Assembly: GCF_945859705.1 (NCBI RefSeq)
Contig: NC_079137.1
Location: 62,404,552-62,468,551, forward strand
Length of the DNA: 64,000 nucleotides
Origin: Episyrphus balteatus
Lineage: Eukaryota > Arthropoda > Insecta > Diptera > Syrphidae
Direction: 5' to 3'
The notes beneath the pieces are model-generated. The model saw only the letters and a program-made list of their open reading frames with translations. It ran no database searches and was not told where the DNA came from. A program made the translations under genes and the position numbers. This document shows, in pieces, positions 49,201 through 59,961 of this stretch; position 1 is the first letter of the stretch, and each line of letters opens with the position of its first letter.

Positions 49201-52200
49201 TATTATATTTTTTTTTTTTGGGCTTACATTACCTTCCAGTCCATTTAGTCAAACATCCAGTACTACTTGAAAAGATGCTGGATTTTGACTTGGAAAGAAA
49301 AACTTACTCACATTTGGATCCGATATCTTTTTTTTCAAAAACTAGTAAAGAGGAAGGATTAAAGACACCTTGGTATACGCCCAATTTTAATTGGGAATTC
49401 GGGTTGTATGTATGCCAGCGACAATCCAAAAGTATATTTCCGGAACTCTTCGTTGTCTTAGGCCAAAGCAAACAAAACTCGTGCCGTTTCATTATTAAAT
49501 AAGTTTCTAAAAATGAGATTTATAACTTAGTCTTAGCTCATCTATAATTTTGCACTTTCATCGGAGCTTATTTGATGACTCCTTCCTTCGATGTTAAGTC
49601 ATTTTCAGCTTTTGATCAACGTCAACACGATAGAGCTCACCATTGAATTTGCTATCCGAATCTCCTCCAATGCACACTACTCTGAACATAAGTATTCATC
49701 TGATCTTGACAATGTTCATGCATCTGGATCATACAGCAGTTATAAGTTTTAAGGGTTTTCATTTTTATTTTAGTCTGATTAACTTCTTAGCAGCATGATT
49801 CCTCCCACAGTCATCGTTTGTGAGAGTTACAAAAATCATACACCACAAGGAGGGGTACTCTCCCCACTCCTGTGGAACTTAGTGGTTAATGAACTACTAG
49901 TCGGTCTAGAAGTAGATGGATTCAAAGTGATTGCATACGCTGACGACGTCGCCATTGCCATATCAGGAAAACATCTCCATACTATAATAGAACTAATGCA
50001 AACTGCTCTAAATAAGCTACTAAAATGGGCAACAAACTGTGGATTGGGGGTAAATCCTCAAAAAACAGAACTTGTCCTCTTTACAAAGAAATATAAAATT
50101 CCACAACTAGACCCCCCCTCTATTAATGGTGTTCCACTTAATTTTGCCAGCGAAGCCAAATACCTGGGTCTTATTTTGGATAGCAAATTAAACTGGAAAA
50201 CCAACATACAAGAAAGAATAAGAAAAGCCACAGTGGCACTCTTTTCTTGCAAAAAAGCAATAGGGAATAAATGGGGACTATCTCCTAAAATAACTCATTG
50301 GCTATACACTGCAGTCATCAGACCTATTCTCACTTACGGGGTAGCAGTTTGGTGGACTGCTCTGGAAAAAGTAACATATCGAGACAAGTTAAGCAAAGTC
50401 CAACGTTCAGCCTGCATGTGTATCAGCGGAGCTCTCCGTTCGACACCTTCCGCCGCTCTTGATATATTACTCAATCTTCCACCCATAGATATATTCAGCA
50501 AGCAGGTGGCCGCGAGCACTGCTATTCGACTCCAAGCCATCTCTCAATGGACCAATAACTCTATTGGCCACACAAATATTCTGAATTCATTCGGATCAAT
50601 CCACAGTCACTCCGACTACACCACCCCACAATTGGTTTTCGGCAATAATTATGAAGTCACCATCCCAAATAGATCAGAATGGGACAATGCCGAGTTTCTA
50701 AGAGATGATTCAATTCATTTCTACACAGATGGTTCTAAAACCAATGACGGAGTGGGTGGCGGGGTTTACTCCGATAGACTTAATGCTAGTCTCTCCTTCC
50801 GTCTCCCTAATCACTGCAGCGTGTTCCAAGCGGAAATAATGGCGATTAAAGAAGTACTGACTTGGCTCAAAGAAAACGTGATATCTACATCGGATATCCG
50901 CATCTTCTCTGATAGCCAGGCCGCCCTTAAATCGTTAGCTTCGGTTTCCACAAACTCCGTTACTGCCCGCGACTGTCGATCATCTCTCATGGAGATGTCA
51001 GAACAGTTTAACATTCACCTTTTCTGGGTGCCGGGTCACAGAGATATTCTGGGAAACTGTGAAGCAGACGAACTCGCCAGAAATGGAACTCTAATACCAA
51101 TTTTACCCAATAAGGCAAATATTGGTATACCAATCGCAACGTGCAAACTCATGCTGAAGCAAGAAGCTATAGAGGCAACAAACATACGATGGTCAAACAT
51201 TATAACTTGCCAAACGACCAAGCAGATCTGGCCTAGGCTAGATCCAAAACGTTCAAAAAATTTGTTGTCTCTAAGCAGATTGCATATCAGCTCTGTAATA
51301 GGTGTCTTAACAGGACACTGTCTCATAGGTAGACACGCCATAAGACTTGGCGTAATCTCTAACGACTTCTGTAGAAGTTGCCTTGATGAGGAAGAAGAAG
51401 AAACAATCCAACATCTTCTCTGCTCATGTCCTGCCCTTTCCAGTAGACGTAAAAAATACCTGGAAAAATATTTCTTAGAAGATACCAGTGAACTAATCAA
51501 TACTGACATCTTCAACCTTCACCGCTTTATTAAAAGCTCCAACTGGTTTAATTAGTGAGGAATTTCCTCACAAAATCATGGTATCACAACGGACCAATAA
51601 ATGGTCTAAGTGTGTCAGTTGTTTTCCTGACAGCCATTTCTACCTAACCTAACCTAACCTACAAAAATCATTACAAACAATAACCTCATAAGCTTGTGAT
51701 TTGTGATTCCCAAAAGTAAAAAAAATTGGGCGATAAATGTCTCCTTAAACCAAAGAAACAGTTGGATAATGATGATGCACAACGAAGTAGATTCATTCTA
51801 TCATTTTTCATCTTCCCATGTTTTTTTTTTTTAAGTTTAACCTTATGCTAATTCTGTGTTCTTTTTTAATATCTCCCCAGAAACACCGTTCCAAAGCCAA
51901 AAGTGTTTGGTTTGCTGAAAATCCACAAGTTCGAGAAATTGAATCTCGCAAATCAACACCATCACCACAAAAATCAACATCTGCAATCAACGTTATTAGT
52001 TCAACAATCAACAAAATCAGTGCCAACAAGCAACATTTTACATCGAAAATATTATCAACACCTTCAACATCAACAACAACACAACCAACAACATTAACAA
52101 CATTAATAAATAAAACAAAAAGTAATTTCTTCGATACAAATAAATTTACAAAATCAAATCACTTAATACAAAATCGTTCAAATCCAATAACAACCGAATC

Positions 52201-55200
52201 ATCAGCCATCACAGCAGCATTAAAATCAGCCCAAGAAAAAGGTATGCAAAATTTTGATTCATTATCTAAGAATAATAATATTTCTTCTATAACAAACGAT
52301 AATTTGTCAGTTTTTAATGATAATATAAATATAATAAAAAAAATTAATGAAAAACACTTACCAAATAATAGCAGTAGTAGGGAAAATATTTCATTGCCCC
52401 ACCCAAATTTAAATAATATAAAAACAATTTCTATTGAAAATGATATTGAAAATGATTTCGAAAAACAGTGTACACCCCATTTTATTAATAATATCATCTT
52501 AGAGATGGAAAAAGAGAATGCTTCAAGTACTTGTTGTGAGGATACCAATTTTCCCTCTTACCCCTTAAATAGTCCTCTTCCGGTATCTGAATTTGATAAA
52601 CAAATTGTTACTACTACTCTCCCTGATAATGACAACCGTACAGATGATGTATTGGCAGCTGCTGAAATTTTAGCTAATGGCATTGGTTTTCCAACCAATT
52701 CATCACAAGTTGATAGTACTACTTCGGATGATCATGAAACACTTGAATTACCACCCAAAACAACCGAAGAAACATCTGAAACATCTGAAATACCTGAAAT
52801 CTTAAAATCATCTAATATTTCTGTGACAGATAAATTATCCATATCTTCAACTGAAACCCCTGATCTAACGACACTTTCTGAAACACAATTACTAGATGAA
52901 CCAGTAACAACTTCTCAATCAGAATCGGTTGAAGAAAAACTTCTTAATGAAGTGATTGCAGAACTTGAAATATCAACTGATTTCCCTCAAAATGAAATAG
53001 CTGAAGCTATGATAAACAAAGATATAAATGCCGTTGAAGAAATTCCAACAGAAAATGAGCTTAAAAATGATATGATTGAAGAATCATGTCTCGAAGAAAA
53101 GATTGAAACTGAATTTCTACTTGAAATTCCGAAGAGTACTAATTCGTTGGTAAGTTTAGAAAAAAAAGAAGAAGTTGAAGCTTCAATTGATAGTGAACTC
53201 ATTTTACCTGATATCTCAAATCCAAGCAGAATCGAAATTTCAAATGAAACTGCAACTAAAGCTGAAGCTGAGCCTTTAATTGACGTTTTCTCTAAAGATT
53301 CTGAAAAAGAAAGCATTGGCGTTGCCATTCCAAAACCAACTGAAATACCCAGAGTATCTCCAAACAAAGAAAAAGTTGCAATTCCAGTAACAGTTGAAGA
53401 AATTTTAAAAGAAATGTCCGAAACCAAAACTTCAATGGCAACTTCAGTTGAAAAGAAAGCTGAAAATCAAATAGAAACTGCTGATTTTCAAAAAGAAGAA
53501 ATCCTTAAACAAAAAACTCCTATCGGCATGCCCCCCGATAATATTGAAATTCACGAAGAAGAAGAAACTGAGGTTCAAATTGAATTTGTCGACACAAAAT
53601 CGCCAATGATAAATCTAAGCGAAAAATTTGAAACTGAAGTTGCAATTGCTTTTCCAACAAATCAAGGAGAAAAAAGTACATTCACATGCACAAATGAAAA
53701 TAGTATTGAAAATCCAATAGAAATTCTATCATCCATTGATTTTCACAACAGAGAAGAAGGTATCCCAATACCGAGTGGTGAAAATCGTGCCGAAAGTCCA
53801 ATCGAATTTGAAGTTCCAAACGAATTTTCATCCACTAAAAATCCCATGCTTAGCCATGGCCAGAAACAAACACTAGAAAATCCTATTGAAATTGATGTTC
53901 CTAATGAGTTTTGCAAAAAACGAGCTTCTATGTTAAGTCCTGGTGACTCTGAATGCTCTCTATCTTTGCTTGAACAAATTGATAAATTACTAACGCCCAT
54001 GCATCGTTCAGATTCTGTAGATGAATTTGAATTATTTCGAGCATTTTCACCATCGAATGCCAAGAGAATACTTGGCGAAGCAGCTGGACATATTCCGTTG
54101 CCATTGAAAAAACGTCGCAAACTATCTGAATATAGTGAAGAAAATATTCAGTATAAAGAAGAAGATGATTGTAGTGAAACTATTGATTTAGATGGACCTA
54201 TGAATTTGAAAATATTACCAAAACCAAAACAAACATTAAAACAAACTACTGTTGCTACAGTAGCACCCAACATTGTTTTACCTAATCCTAATTTAGTTAA
54301 GCCAACTACTACTAATAATACTCTGTCTGATCTCGAACAAAAAGAAATATCATATCCCTCTGAACCAATGTTGAGCATTGCACATTTCGAAGAGGATGAA
54401 TACAAAGAAATATCCAAAGAACTACAAAACAATTCCAATAAAAGACAATATCCATCAAATCCTCCACCAAAATATTCAGAAGTTATGCGAGATTTTCAAC
54501 CTATTGTTGCTCATCAACAGACACAATTCCGACCGCCAGATTTACAACAACAGTTGGCACAAGTGCCGCAAGCACGTCCGGCACCAATGCCCCTACAACC
54601 TACACCTCAGATTCCAACTGTGCAAACTATTAACATTGGTTATCCAATGCAGAATCCATATATGGGTTCAAATATTGCCAACAAACCGAATGCATATCCA
54701 ACTACTACTATTCGAATTGATTCTGTTCCTAGTGGCAGTACAAATAATATATACCCTGGCACACAACCGGTTAATTTGACCAATGTTAATATGGATTATA
54801 ATGGCCATCCGCATCCAATTCAGATAACTCAGACCCTGTGTACTCCACAAAGTTGCATGTACAACCAAAGACCACCGCCAACCCCTACACCAGAGCATGT
54901 GACCAAAGATTTTGACATACACAGTTTATTGAATTTGCAAAACTACGATTTGAATCAAACTTATTTGAGTAATTTTCTGCACAATCGTCAATTTAATTAT
55001 CAGGCTGGCAAGTCGCTAATGAATGATAATTTCTGCAATCAATCTGGATGTTTCCAAAGAAATGAAAACATGTTTAAAAATCATTCAATGTCCGGTTCAC
55101 ATCAGTGTAGTGGACATTCATCTCGCCGATCGATCATTCCAAAATGTGGACTCTGTCCGGCATGTAAAGATCTTGTTGCTGAAATGATAGTCACACATAA

Positions 55201-55567
55201 TACGGAATTACCTCATATGAGGGCAAATTCTGCACCGCAACAACAACAACAGCAGCAAGAAAGGCAACAACAACAAGAATTACAACATCAGCAAATGCGC
55301 CGATATCATACAAACTCAAACTCGTCACCAATTCAGCAACATCATCAACAACAAACATCGCTGCCAAAAAAACGTGGGCGTCCAAGGAAATCGGTAACTC
55401 CTCCATTGCCAACTAATAGAGTTACCCGAAGTTCAAATCGGGCAAATCAAAAAAAGAAGGAGGAACCACAAAATGATTATTACAACACATTCAACGTAAG
55501 TGAAACTACTACCAAAATAAGCCCGCCAGCCGGGAAAAAACGTAAATACAATACAAAACCAAAGTAA
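34271..55567 (+). CDS. 2188-residue nuclear-type protein with four SIM-like motifs and an AT-hook; family not recognised
   Basis: Eight exons join in frame: 34271-34662, 43003-43120, 43193-43330, 44586-44671, 44742-45015, 45167-45205, 46450-48282 and 51881-55567 (6567 nt). The N-terminus (IISISDSDDED, residues 5-15), IIDLCDDE (348-355, formed across the exon 6/7 junction), TVDLTEDDDE (388-397) and VIELSDSD (429-436) are hydrophobic-plus-acidic stretches like SUMO-interaction motifs. IKVE at 378-381 fits the sumoylation consensus. Residues about 85-345 are predominantly helical-looking and cysteine-poor, a possible folded domain. Exon 8 holds long acidic, S/T-rich disordered sequence, imperfect repeats (IEFEVPNEF/IEIDVPNEF), a P/Q-rich part with PPKY, a CGLCPAC pair, a Q-rich stretch, an AT-hook KKRGRPRKS (about 2123-2131) and a basic C-terminus. 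The ATG has a good fly context (AAAATGG). I infer a nuclear, SUMO-linked chromatin or transcription factor; no specific function is claimed. Confidence 0.85.
40429..40669. mobile_element. 240-bp MITE (GCCGTGTTTTATTGGTA ends)
   Basis: GCCGTGTTTTATTGGTACTC at 40429 is inverted at 40650-40669 (one base change, TTACCAATAAAACACGGC). The inner ACTGAGTAA blocks are also paired. The flanking TATA on both sides suggests a TA or TATA target duplication. Confidence 0.7.
41338..41384. repeat. dispersed repeat fragment, copy B
   Basis: Matches the fragment at 27008-27066 in the CTCTAGGAGCGCCAAT and TTTGTNCTAAAA blocks. Confidence 0.5.
43500..43860 (+). pseudogene. decayed LINE reverse-transcriptase fragment
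   Basis: Across shifting frames the plus strand preserves LQGSVLSPGFFLIFTNDLIS and ETSYPLL, then DDSTLSFSYSFEYS. These are the PQGSVLSP..F..FINDL and ADDSTL landmarks (RT motifs 4-5) of CR1/jockey-type insect LINEs. The YADD region is broken by a frameshift and a deletion, so it is inactive. It sits in intron 3 (43331-44585) of the large gene, sense to it. A minus-strand frame over the same bases is a shadow. Confidence 0.65.
45206..46449 (+). other. intron 6 of the large gene with AGAATTTTG-type repeats
   Basis: No gene is present. Around 45540-45665 and 46095-46205 a short phrase (CAAAATTCTGCTTT and inverted AAAGCAGAATTTTGAAA) is repeated at least ten times in all, in opposite orientation at the two ends. 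This gives another inverted-repeat structure of about 660 bp. The open frame that precedes exon 7 is intronic. Confidence 0.55.
49829..49839. repeat. target-site duplication of the LINE, left copy
   Basis: ACAAAAATCAT, identical to 51661-51671 on the other side of the element. Confidence 0.8.
49840..51555 (+). CDS. truncated LINE polyprotein: reverse transcriptase C-terminal part plus RNase H
   Basis: The frame is open for about 570 codons to TAG at 51553-51555... preceded by host codons from 49795 that are not part of the element. Visible are PQGGVLSPLLWN, the catalytic YADD (VIAYADDVAIAIS), the thumb-region VWWTAL segment, and then a complete RNase H domain. The RNase H acidic residues lie in HFYTDGSK, VFQAEIMAI, IFSDSQAAL and the WVPGHRDILGNCEADELA motif. 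A C-terminal cysteine-histidine cluster (FCRSCL...HLLCSCPAL) follows. The first half of the polymerase and any endonuclease are missing, so it cannot retrotranspose. Confidence 0.92.
   Translation, partial: TPQGGVLSPLLWNLVVNELLVGLEVDGFKVIAYADDVAIAISGKHLHTIIELMQTALNKLLKWATNCGLGVNPQKTELVLFTKKYKIPQLDPPSINGVPLNFASEAKYLGLILDSKLNWKTNIQERIRKATVALFSCKKAIGNKWGLSPKITHWLYTAVIRPILTYGVAVWWTALEKVTYRDKLSKVQRSACMCISGALRSTPSAALDILLNLPPIDIFSKQVAASTAIRLQAISQWTNNSIGHTNILNSFGSIHSHSDYTTPQLVFGNNYEVTIPNRSEWDNAEFLRDDSIHFYTDGSKTNDGVGGGVYSDRLNASLSFRLPNHCSVFQAEIMAIKEVLTWLKENVISTSDIRIFSDSQAALKSLASVSTNSVTARDCRSSLMEMSEQFNIHLFWVPGHRDILGNCEADELARNGTLIPILPNKANIGIPIATCKLMLKQEAIEATNIRWSNIITCQTTKQIWPRLDPKRSKNLLSLSRLHISSVIGVLTGHCLIGRHAIRLGVISNDFCRSCLDEEEEETIQHLLCSCPALSSRRKKYLEKYFLEDTSELINTDIFNLHRFIKSSNWFN
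51641..51660 (+). repeat. AACCT tandem tail of the LINE
   Basis: Four 5-base units (TACCT then three AACCT) form the 3' end of the element directly before the target duplication. The unit is the complement of the arthropod telomeric repeat TTAGG. Confidence 0.75.
51661..51671. repeat. target-site duplication of the LINE, right copy
   Basis: ACAAAAATCAT, identical to 49829-49839. Confidence 0.8.
53580..53945 (+). repeat. imperfect 28-residue repeats within the large protein
   Basis: Two clear copies (starting 53789 and 53873, 84 nt apart) encode ESPIEFEVPNEFSSTKNPML and ENPIEIDVPNEFCKKRASML. Weaker copies precede them (VQIEFVDTKSPMINLSEK near 53575 and ENPIEILSSIDF near 53707). The repeats alternate acidic and hydrophobic residues. 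Confidence 0.7.
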
Positions 55568-55696
55568 AAAGTAAAACATAAAAAAAACTTACTTTCAATT
55601 TTAAGGAAAAATCTTTAAACAAAAAAAAAAAAAACTATGGCCTCTATATAAACTGAGGGTCAAAAATAAAAAAATATATATATATATCAAATTTAT

Positions 55697-55702
55697 AATA
55701 AA
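55697..55702 (+). terminator. candidate poly(A) signal of the large gene
   Basis: AATAAA 130 bp after the TAA stop codon; another hexamer is at 55665-55670. Confidence 0.35.
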
Positions 55703-57479
55703 TGGTTGTAAATTATACTCTAATTTTTCATAAAACAACCATTGTTACAAAAACTAAAAATTACGTTAGTTCTTTTTTATACATATATACAAATATTTTT
55801 CCTTAACTTTATTTTTTATTTGTTTTCAAATAAATTTATGCAATTTAATTAAGTTTCTCTCGAAAAGAGCATCACATTTTTTTTTCTTTTAATTTAAAAA
55901 CAAATTAAAATATACAAAAAAAAAAAAAACAACAATCAACAATCATCAATCAACATACAACAAAAAAAAAGGAAGATCAACAATCAACATTATTCTACAA
56001 TCAACAAAATGCAGACTCAAATGCAACAAATTCAACATTTCAAGTCTATCAACATCCAACAAAAAATTTAAAAATTAAAATAACTAAAATATATAAATCA
56101 ACTTATTTTCTTAAAAAAATTAAACATCGTGTAAAAAAATACAAAAATGAGAGAGAGAATGTAATTTCTATTGAAATTGTGGTGCAATTAAAAAAAAAAG
56201 AAAAGAGTTTTTATACGAAAAATGATAAATTTTTAACACAAAAAAAATCTAAATAATTCAATTATTTAAAAGCTGACAAAGTAAAAGAAAAATTAAAATT
56301 TTTATTATTATTCATTCTAAGATATATTTTTGAACAACAAAAAAAATTAGAACATTTTTTTTCTAAATCTTCAAATTATGCAATGGGTAATTTAAAATTG
56401 ATATAAATTATTATTTATTAAAACAAACTAAAAAACAAATGTAAGGTATAAATATTTATGTATATCCTTGTAATATAATTAATTATCGCGCGATAGCACA
56501 AAGCAAAACACAACAAGCAAACAAAAAGAAAAAACAAAATAACACAAAACTATTGATTATTGGGTCGGGTTAATGAAATATCTCTCCTATTGTTTATTGT
56601 TTTTATTCGTTTATAAGTTTTTTATTTTTGTTGAAAGGCATAAAATAATGTTTTTTTTTTACAACAACAAAGAGATAATATCATATTTTTTCCTTATACC
56701 AGCTATTTGACAGGCAGAGTAGGGTAGTCGTAAAATCTAATTACATTATAGGACAATTACAGTTTAATTACAATCTAATTTATTTACATGCCAATTATTA
56801 GAAATACATTTCTGTAATTAGTAATTTCTTGCGATAGAATGTTTAAATATTCCATAACAATATATTTACCCTCGCAAGTACATACTTACATTTACATTTG
56901 GCTATAAGTAATTAAAGGATCCTGGGGAAAAACAACATGACTTGTCATGCCGGGAAAAATGCAATTTATAATGTTGGCCTCCATAGAACTTAGTAATAAA
57001 GCCACGTAATTTTTTTTTTTTTTTTTAATTTTTTTAGCAAGGCTTAAATTTGTTTTCTAAAAATACTACAAGACCTCTTCAATAGTTTATTTTTGACTAA
57101 AAGTGGACATATGTCGTTTTTATTCTGGACCCTTCATTTGCAATTGAATTTTTAAAAACAATTTCTATATAAATTGGTGAGTGATTAAATTAGATTGATA
57201 TTTTGGGTAGTGGAGTTTAACTGTAATTACTACACAATTACAAACAAACGGCAACATTTGAGTTTTATTTATTCTTAATTCAACTGCATGGTTATCTAAT
57301 TAGGCAGTGATTTAAGATTAAGCCATAATCTATGTATGTAAAAAGTGGATGTCAGCGTCTGTTCCAAATATAGATTAGAAAACATGACGAGCTACCGGGA
57401 TAGTTCCCATTACAGAGCTTATTTTTAGATCTACTCACGTATAGCAAACACTTTGACAGTAAACGTCAAAATTCTTAAT

Positions 57480-57499
57480 AGTATGTATGTATGTATGTA
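57480..57499. repeat. TATG microsatellite
   Basis: Uninterrupted GTATGTATGTATGTATGTAC run. Confidence 0.7.
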
Positions 57500-57878
57500 C
57501 ATTGGTCCTATACGAGATCATGAAAGTTAAATGCTATTTATAAAGTTGTGTCCGTTTTTTAATATATTTAAGCTCTAAACTGAGCGCACTTTTAAGGAAA
57601 TTGAAAAAAAAAAGCTTTTTTGTCTGTTGTACGAAGAATTATGTCGGTGATTGTAGTTTAGGATTAGATTCGCGAGGGGTGTACATTAGGGATTGTTTTA
57701 TTTAAGGATTTTTCGAGAATCAAGTTGCTAATAAATAATAAAAAAAATCCGCTAATTTTTGCAGATTTTTATTTTGACTCTAGATGGGTCCCGAGGAGGG
57801 TTCAAGTTTTTTCTCATTTGAAGTAGGTACATATATGTTGACTTATATGATAATTTTTTTCAAATATAGCTTTAAAGT

Positions 57879-58159
57879 AAAAATGTTTGATGAGGTTCCT
57901 ATCTGCATTAAATACCGTTTTCAAAAAGGTATAATATAAACCATTTTTCTAGGGATTAAGTCAGGACATGCATGTTTTTTTTTTGGGTTTTATTTTATTT
58001 TTCATTCTTTTTAATATGCTTGTTTTAGTAAAACGTGCTTGTTTATATTAACAAAAAAAAAAATGCGTAGCCGGACTAAACCCCTTACCCTTAAAAGATG
58101 GTTTATACCTTTTTGAAAACGGTCTCTAATGTAGACAAGAACCTATCAACATTTTTCCT
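57879..58159. mobile_element. 280-bp foldback element
   Basis: AAAAATGTTTGATGAGGTTC plus CCGTTTTCAAAAAGGTATAA (57929) are inverted at 58110-58159. The inner GGGATTAAGTCAGGACATGC is also paired with the GCGTAGCCGGACTAAACCCC block at 58065. Confidence 0.65.
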
Positions 58160-58533
58160 CTATTGAAATACCTAAGTTAAATCCATTGCAAAAAGTAAAG
58201 TGCACTCCAGATTCATTAGATGTGTTCGCGGCCATTTAGCCATTTATTTACTGTGTAAGACTTGGTGTAGGGTTAAGAAGCATGCCTCCGCCAATAAACT
58301 GAAATAGATCTCTTTGTTGTTTTGAAAAAAACATAATTTTAGCCTTAAAAATAAGATACTAATGCATTAATATAGTTTTGTCTTAAGGAATTAGTCCTTA
58401 TTTCATTCATACATTAATTTTTTTTAACATTAAGATCATACGAATCGATTTAATAAAATAATTTTAAAGTCGCAATTTAAAAAAAAAAATATTTTTTTTA
58501 AGATTTGTATGAAATTTGGCGACTTTAGATGAA

Positions 58534-58866
58534 CCACTGATACTGATTGTTAAAAAAAAAACATAAGTGAAATTTTGGTCTTTTACAAGAGAGACAAAAA
58601 CTCATATACTTTGCAACGATGGCGAAAAGAATTGGCAATTTAATCTTCCAAATTGACGTTTTTAGAATTGAAAACGAAATACAAAATTCACTTATGGTGT
58701 TTTAACAATCACCGATTCAAATATAATGGAGGCTTAATTCGTACTAAAAACAATAAAAAAAATATTTTTTTTATCTCACGTTTTTACATTAATGAATTGT
58801 CAAAAATGGCGTTTTCGATTGGTTATCCGAAAAGTTTTTCGCCGGGTCACCAATCGAAAATCACCA
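58534..58866. repeat. two adjacent inverted-repeat remnants
   Basis: TGATTGTTAAAA with CATAAGTGAA (58545) is inverted at 58690-58714. Then TTTTCGATTGG (58813) is inverted as CCAATCGAAAA (58850). The second pair resembles the ends of the hairpin MITE at 8051-8166 (TCGATTGG). Confidence 0.45.
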
Positions 58867-59381
58867 TTAGCATTTTTTAAAAAGAAATATTTAAATGAAT
58901 AATCTTAAGTTTTATGAAATATTTTTAAGAGAATATTATCATTACGGTAGTACATTTTTCTTCATAGCTTTAAATTATAAGCCTTTACTTACATTCAATG
59001 TTGTTGTGTTAATTGTTTTGTCCAAACTTACATACCATTTAAGTACAATTTTTATTCTAAGCTTTGTTTTGTAAATATTTCTATTATTGTAGTTTAATTG
59101 TCAAATCCGCATTTATTTAAAAAAAAAAAAAAAATAGTAAAGGTATAATGTTATGTAGGTATATAAAAAAAAAGTTATAAGTTAAGTTTATGTATTTAGA
59201 ATTTAAGAAAAGTACAGGTTAAGTTTCATGTCGTTTTGCTTCATGCCACAACAGGGTAAAAAAAAAAAAATTATTCTGCAGTAATTTTATTACTTTGGTA
59301 AGGAGTACTCCGGATTTACTCTACATCTAAACCTTCATATTTGCGCACTAACTTGTACGCACAATTTGGTATTTGACATTT

Positions 59382-59458
59382 CGTCGGCGTAAAGCAAAAT
59401 TGTTCTAAGTACATAGAATTTTGTAAGGACTTAGAACAATTTTGCTTTACGCCGACGA
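59382..59458. repeat. short perfect-stem hairpin MITE, copy B
   Basis: The 29-bp arms 59382-59410 (starting CGTCGGCGTAAAGCAAAATT) and 59430-59458 are perfect inverted copies around a 19-base loop. It is the same family as 33412-33484. A transcript would form a pre-miRNA-sized hairpin. Confidence 0.75.
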
Positions 59459-59961
59459 TTTGTTTTAATGATTTTTTGTTTTTGCGTGTTTTCATATAGA
59501 AAACGATACAAACATAGTTAAAAATCAATAAATAGAAAAAAAGGTAAATCCATAGTATACTCATGAGTGGAGTGGAGAAAAACGACATCAGTTTTGAATG
59601 TAGTATGTTAAGTATTGTACAAATATTAGTTGTTTTTAAGAGAGCTGGTAAAGGGCCCAAATAATTTGTCTGCGGGATTTTTTTTTATTTATAGTTTATA
59701 CAGCACATTTATAGTACAAATATGTAGGCTTAGAGTTTGCAAGGTACAATCTATCTTTTTGACAATTCTGCTATTCAATTTACCTGAAAATTACAAATAA
59801 GTTACGTTTAAATGGCGGATAAAATTTGATTGTTTTTCATGAAAATGTTTCAATCAAGAGAAAACCACGCTTTGCTATCGCAAGATAAGAGGTTTCTCAA
59901 AGCCAATTCGACGTGATTAATGAAGTGATTCAGTCTGGTCGATTTTTTCTAAACTTGAATT

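Larger units (their letters stand above)
49840..51660 (+). mobile_element. 5'-truncated non-LTR retrotransposon (jockey/I/LOA group)
   Basis: The 1821-bp insertion starts within the reverse-transcriptase domain just before PQGGVLSPLLWN and ends in the short tandem tail TACCTAACCTAACCTAACCT. It is flanked by an exact 11-bp duplication. A 5' truncation, a variable-length target duplication and a repeat tail are what target-primed reverse transcription produces. The intact frame and perfect duplication indicate a recent insertion. It lies sense in intron 7 of the large gene. Confidence 0.93.
48283..51880 (+). other. intron 7 of the large gene, carrying a LINE insertion
   Basis: The donor is GTGAGT at 48283 and the acceptor CCCCAG ends at 51880; phase 0 is kept. 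The part before the LINE (48283-49828) has a 166-codon frame (49002-49502) without recognisable motifs, which I regard as chance. Confidence 0.7.

Noticed and set aside
49002..49502. 166-codon plus-strand frame before the LINE
   Set aside because: No motif, hydrophobic-rich low-information sequence, and located in an intron; most likely chance.
49795..49839. ATG at 49795 as start of the LINE protein
   Set aside because: It lies outside the target duplication, in host intron sequence; the element only begins at 49840 inside the polymerase domain.
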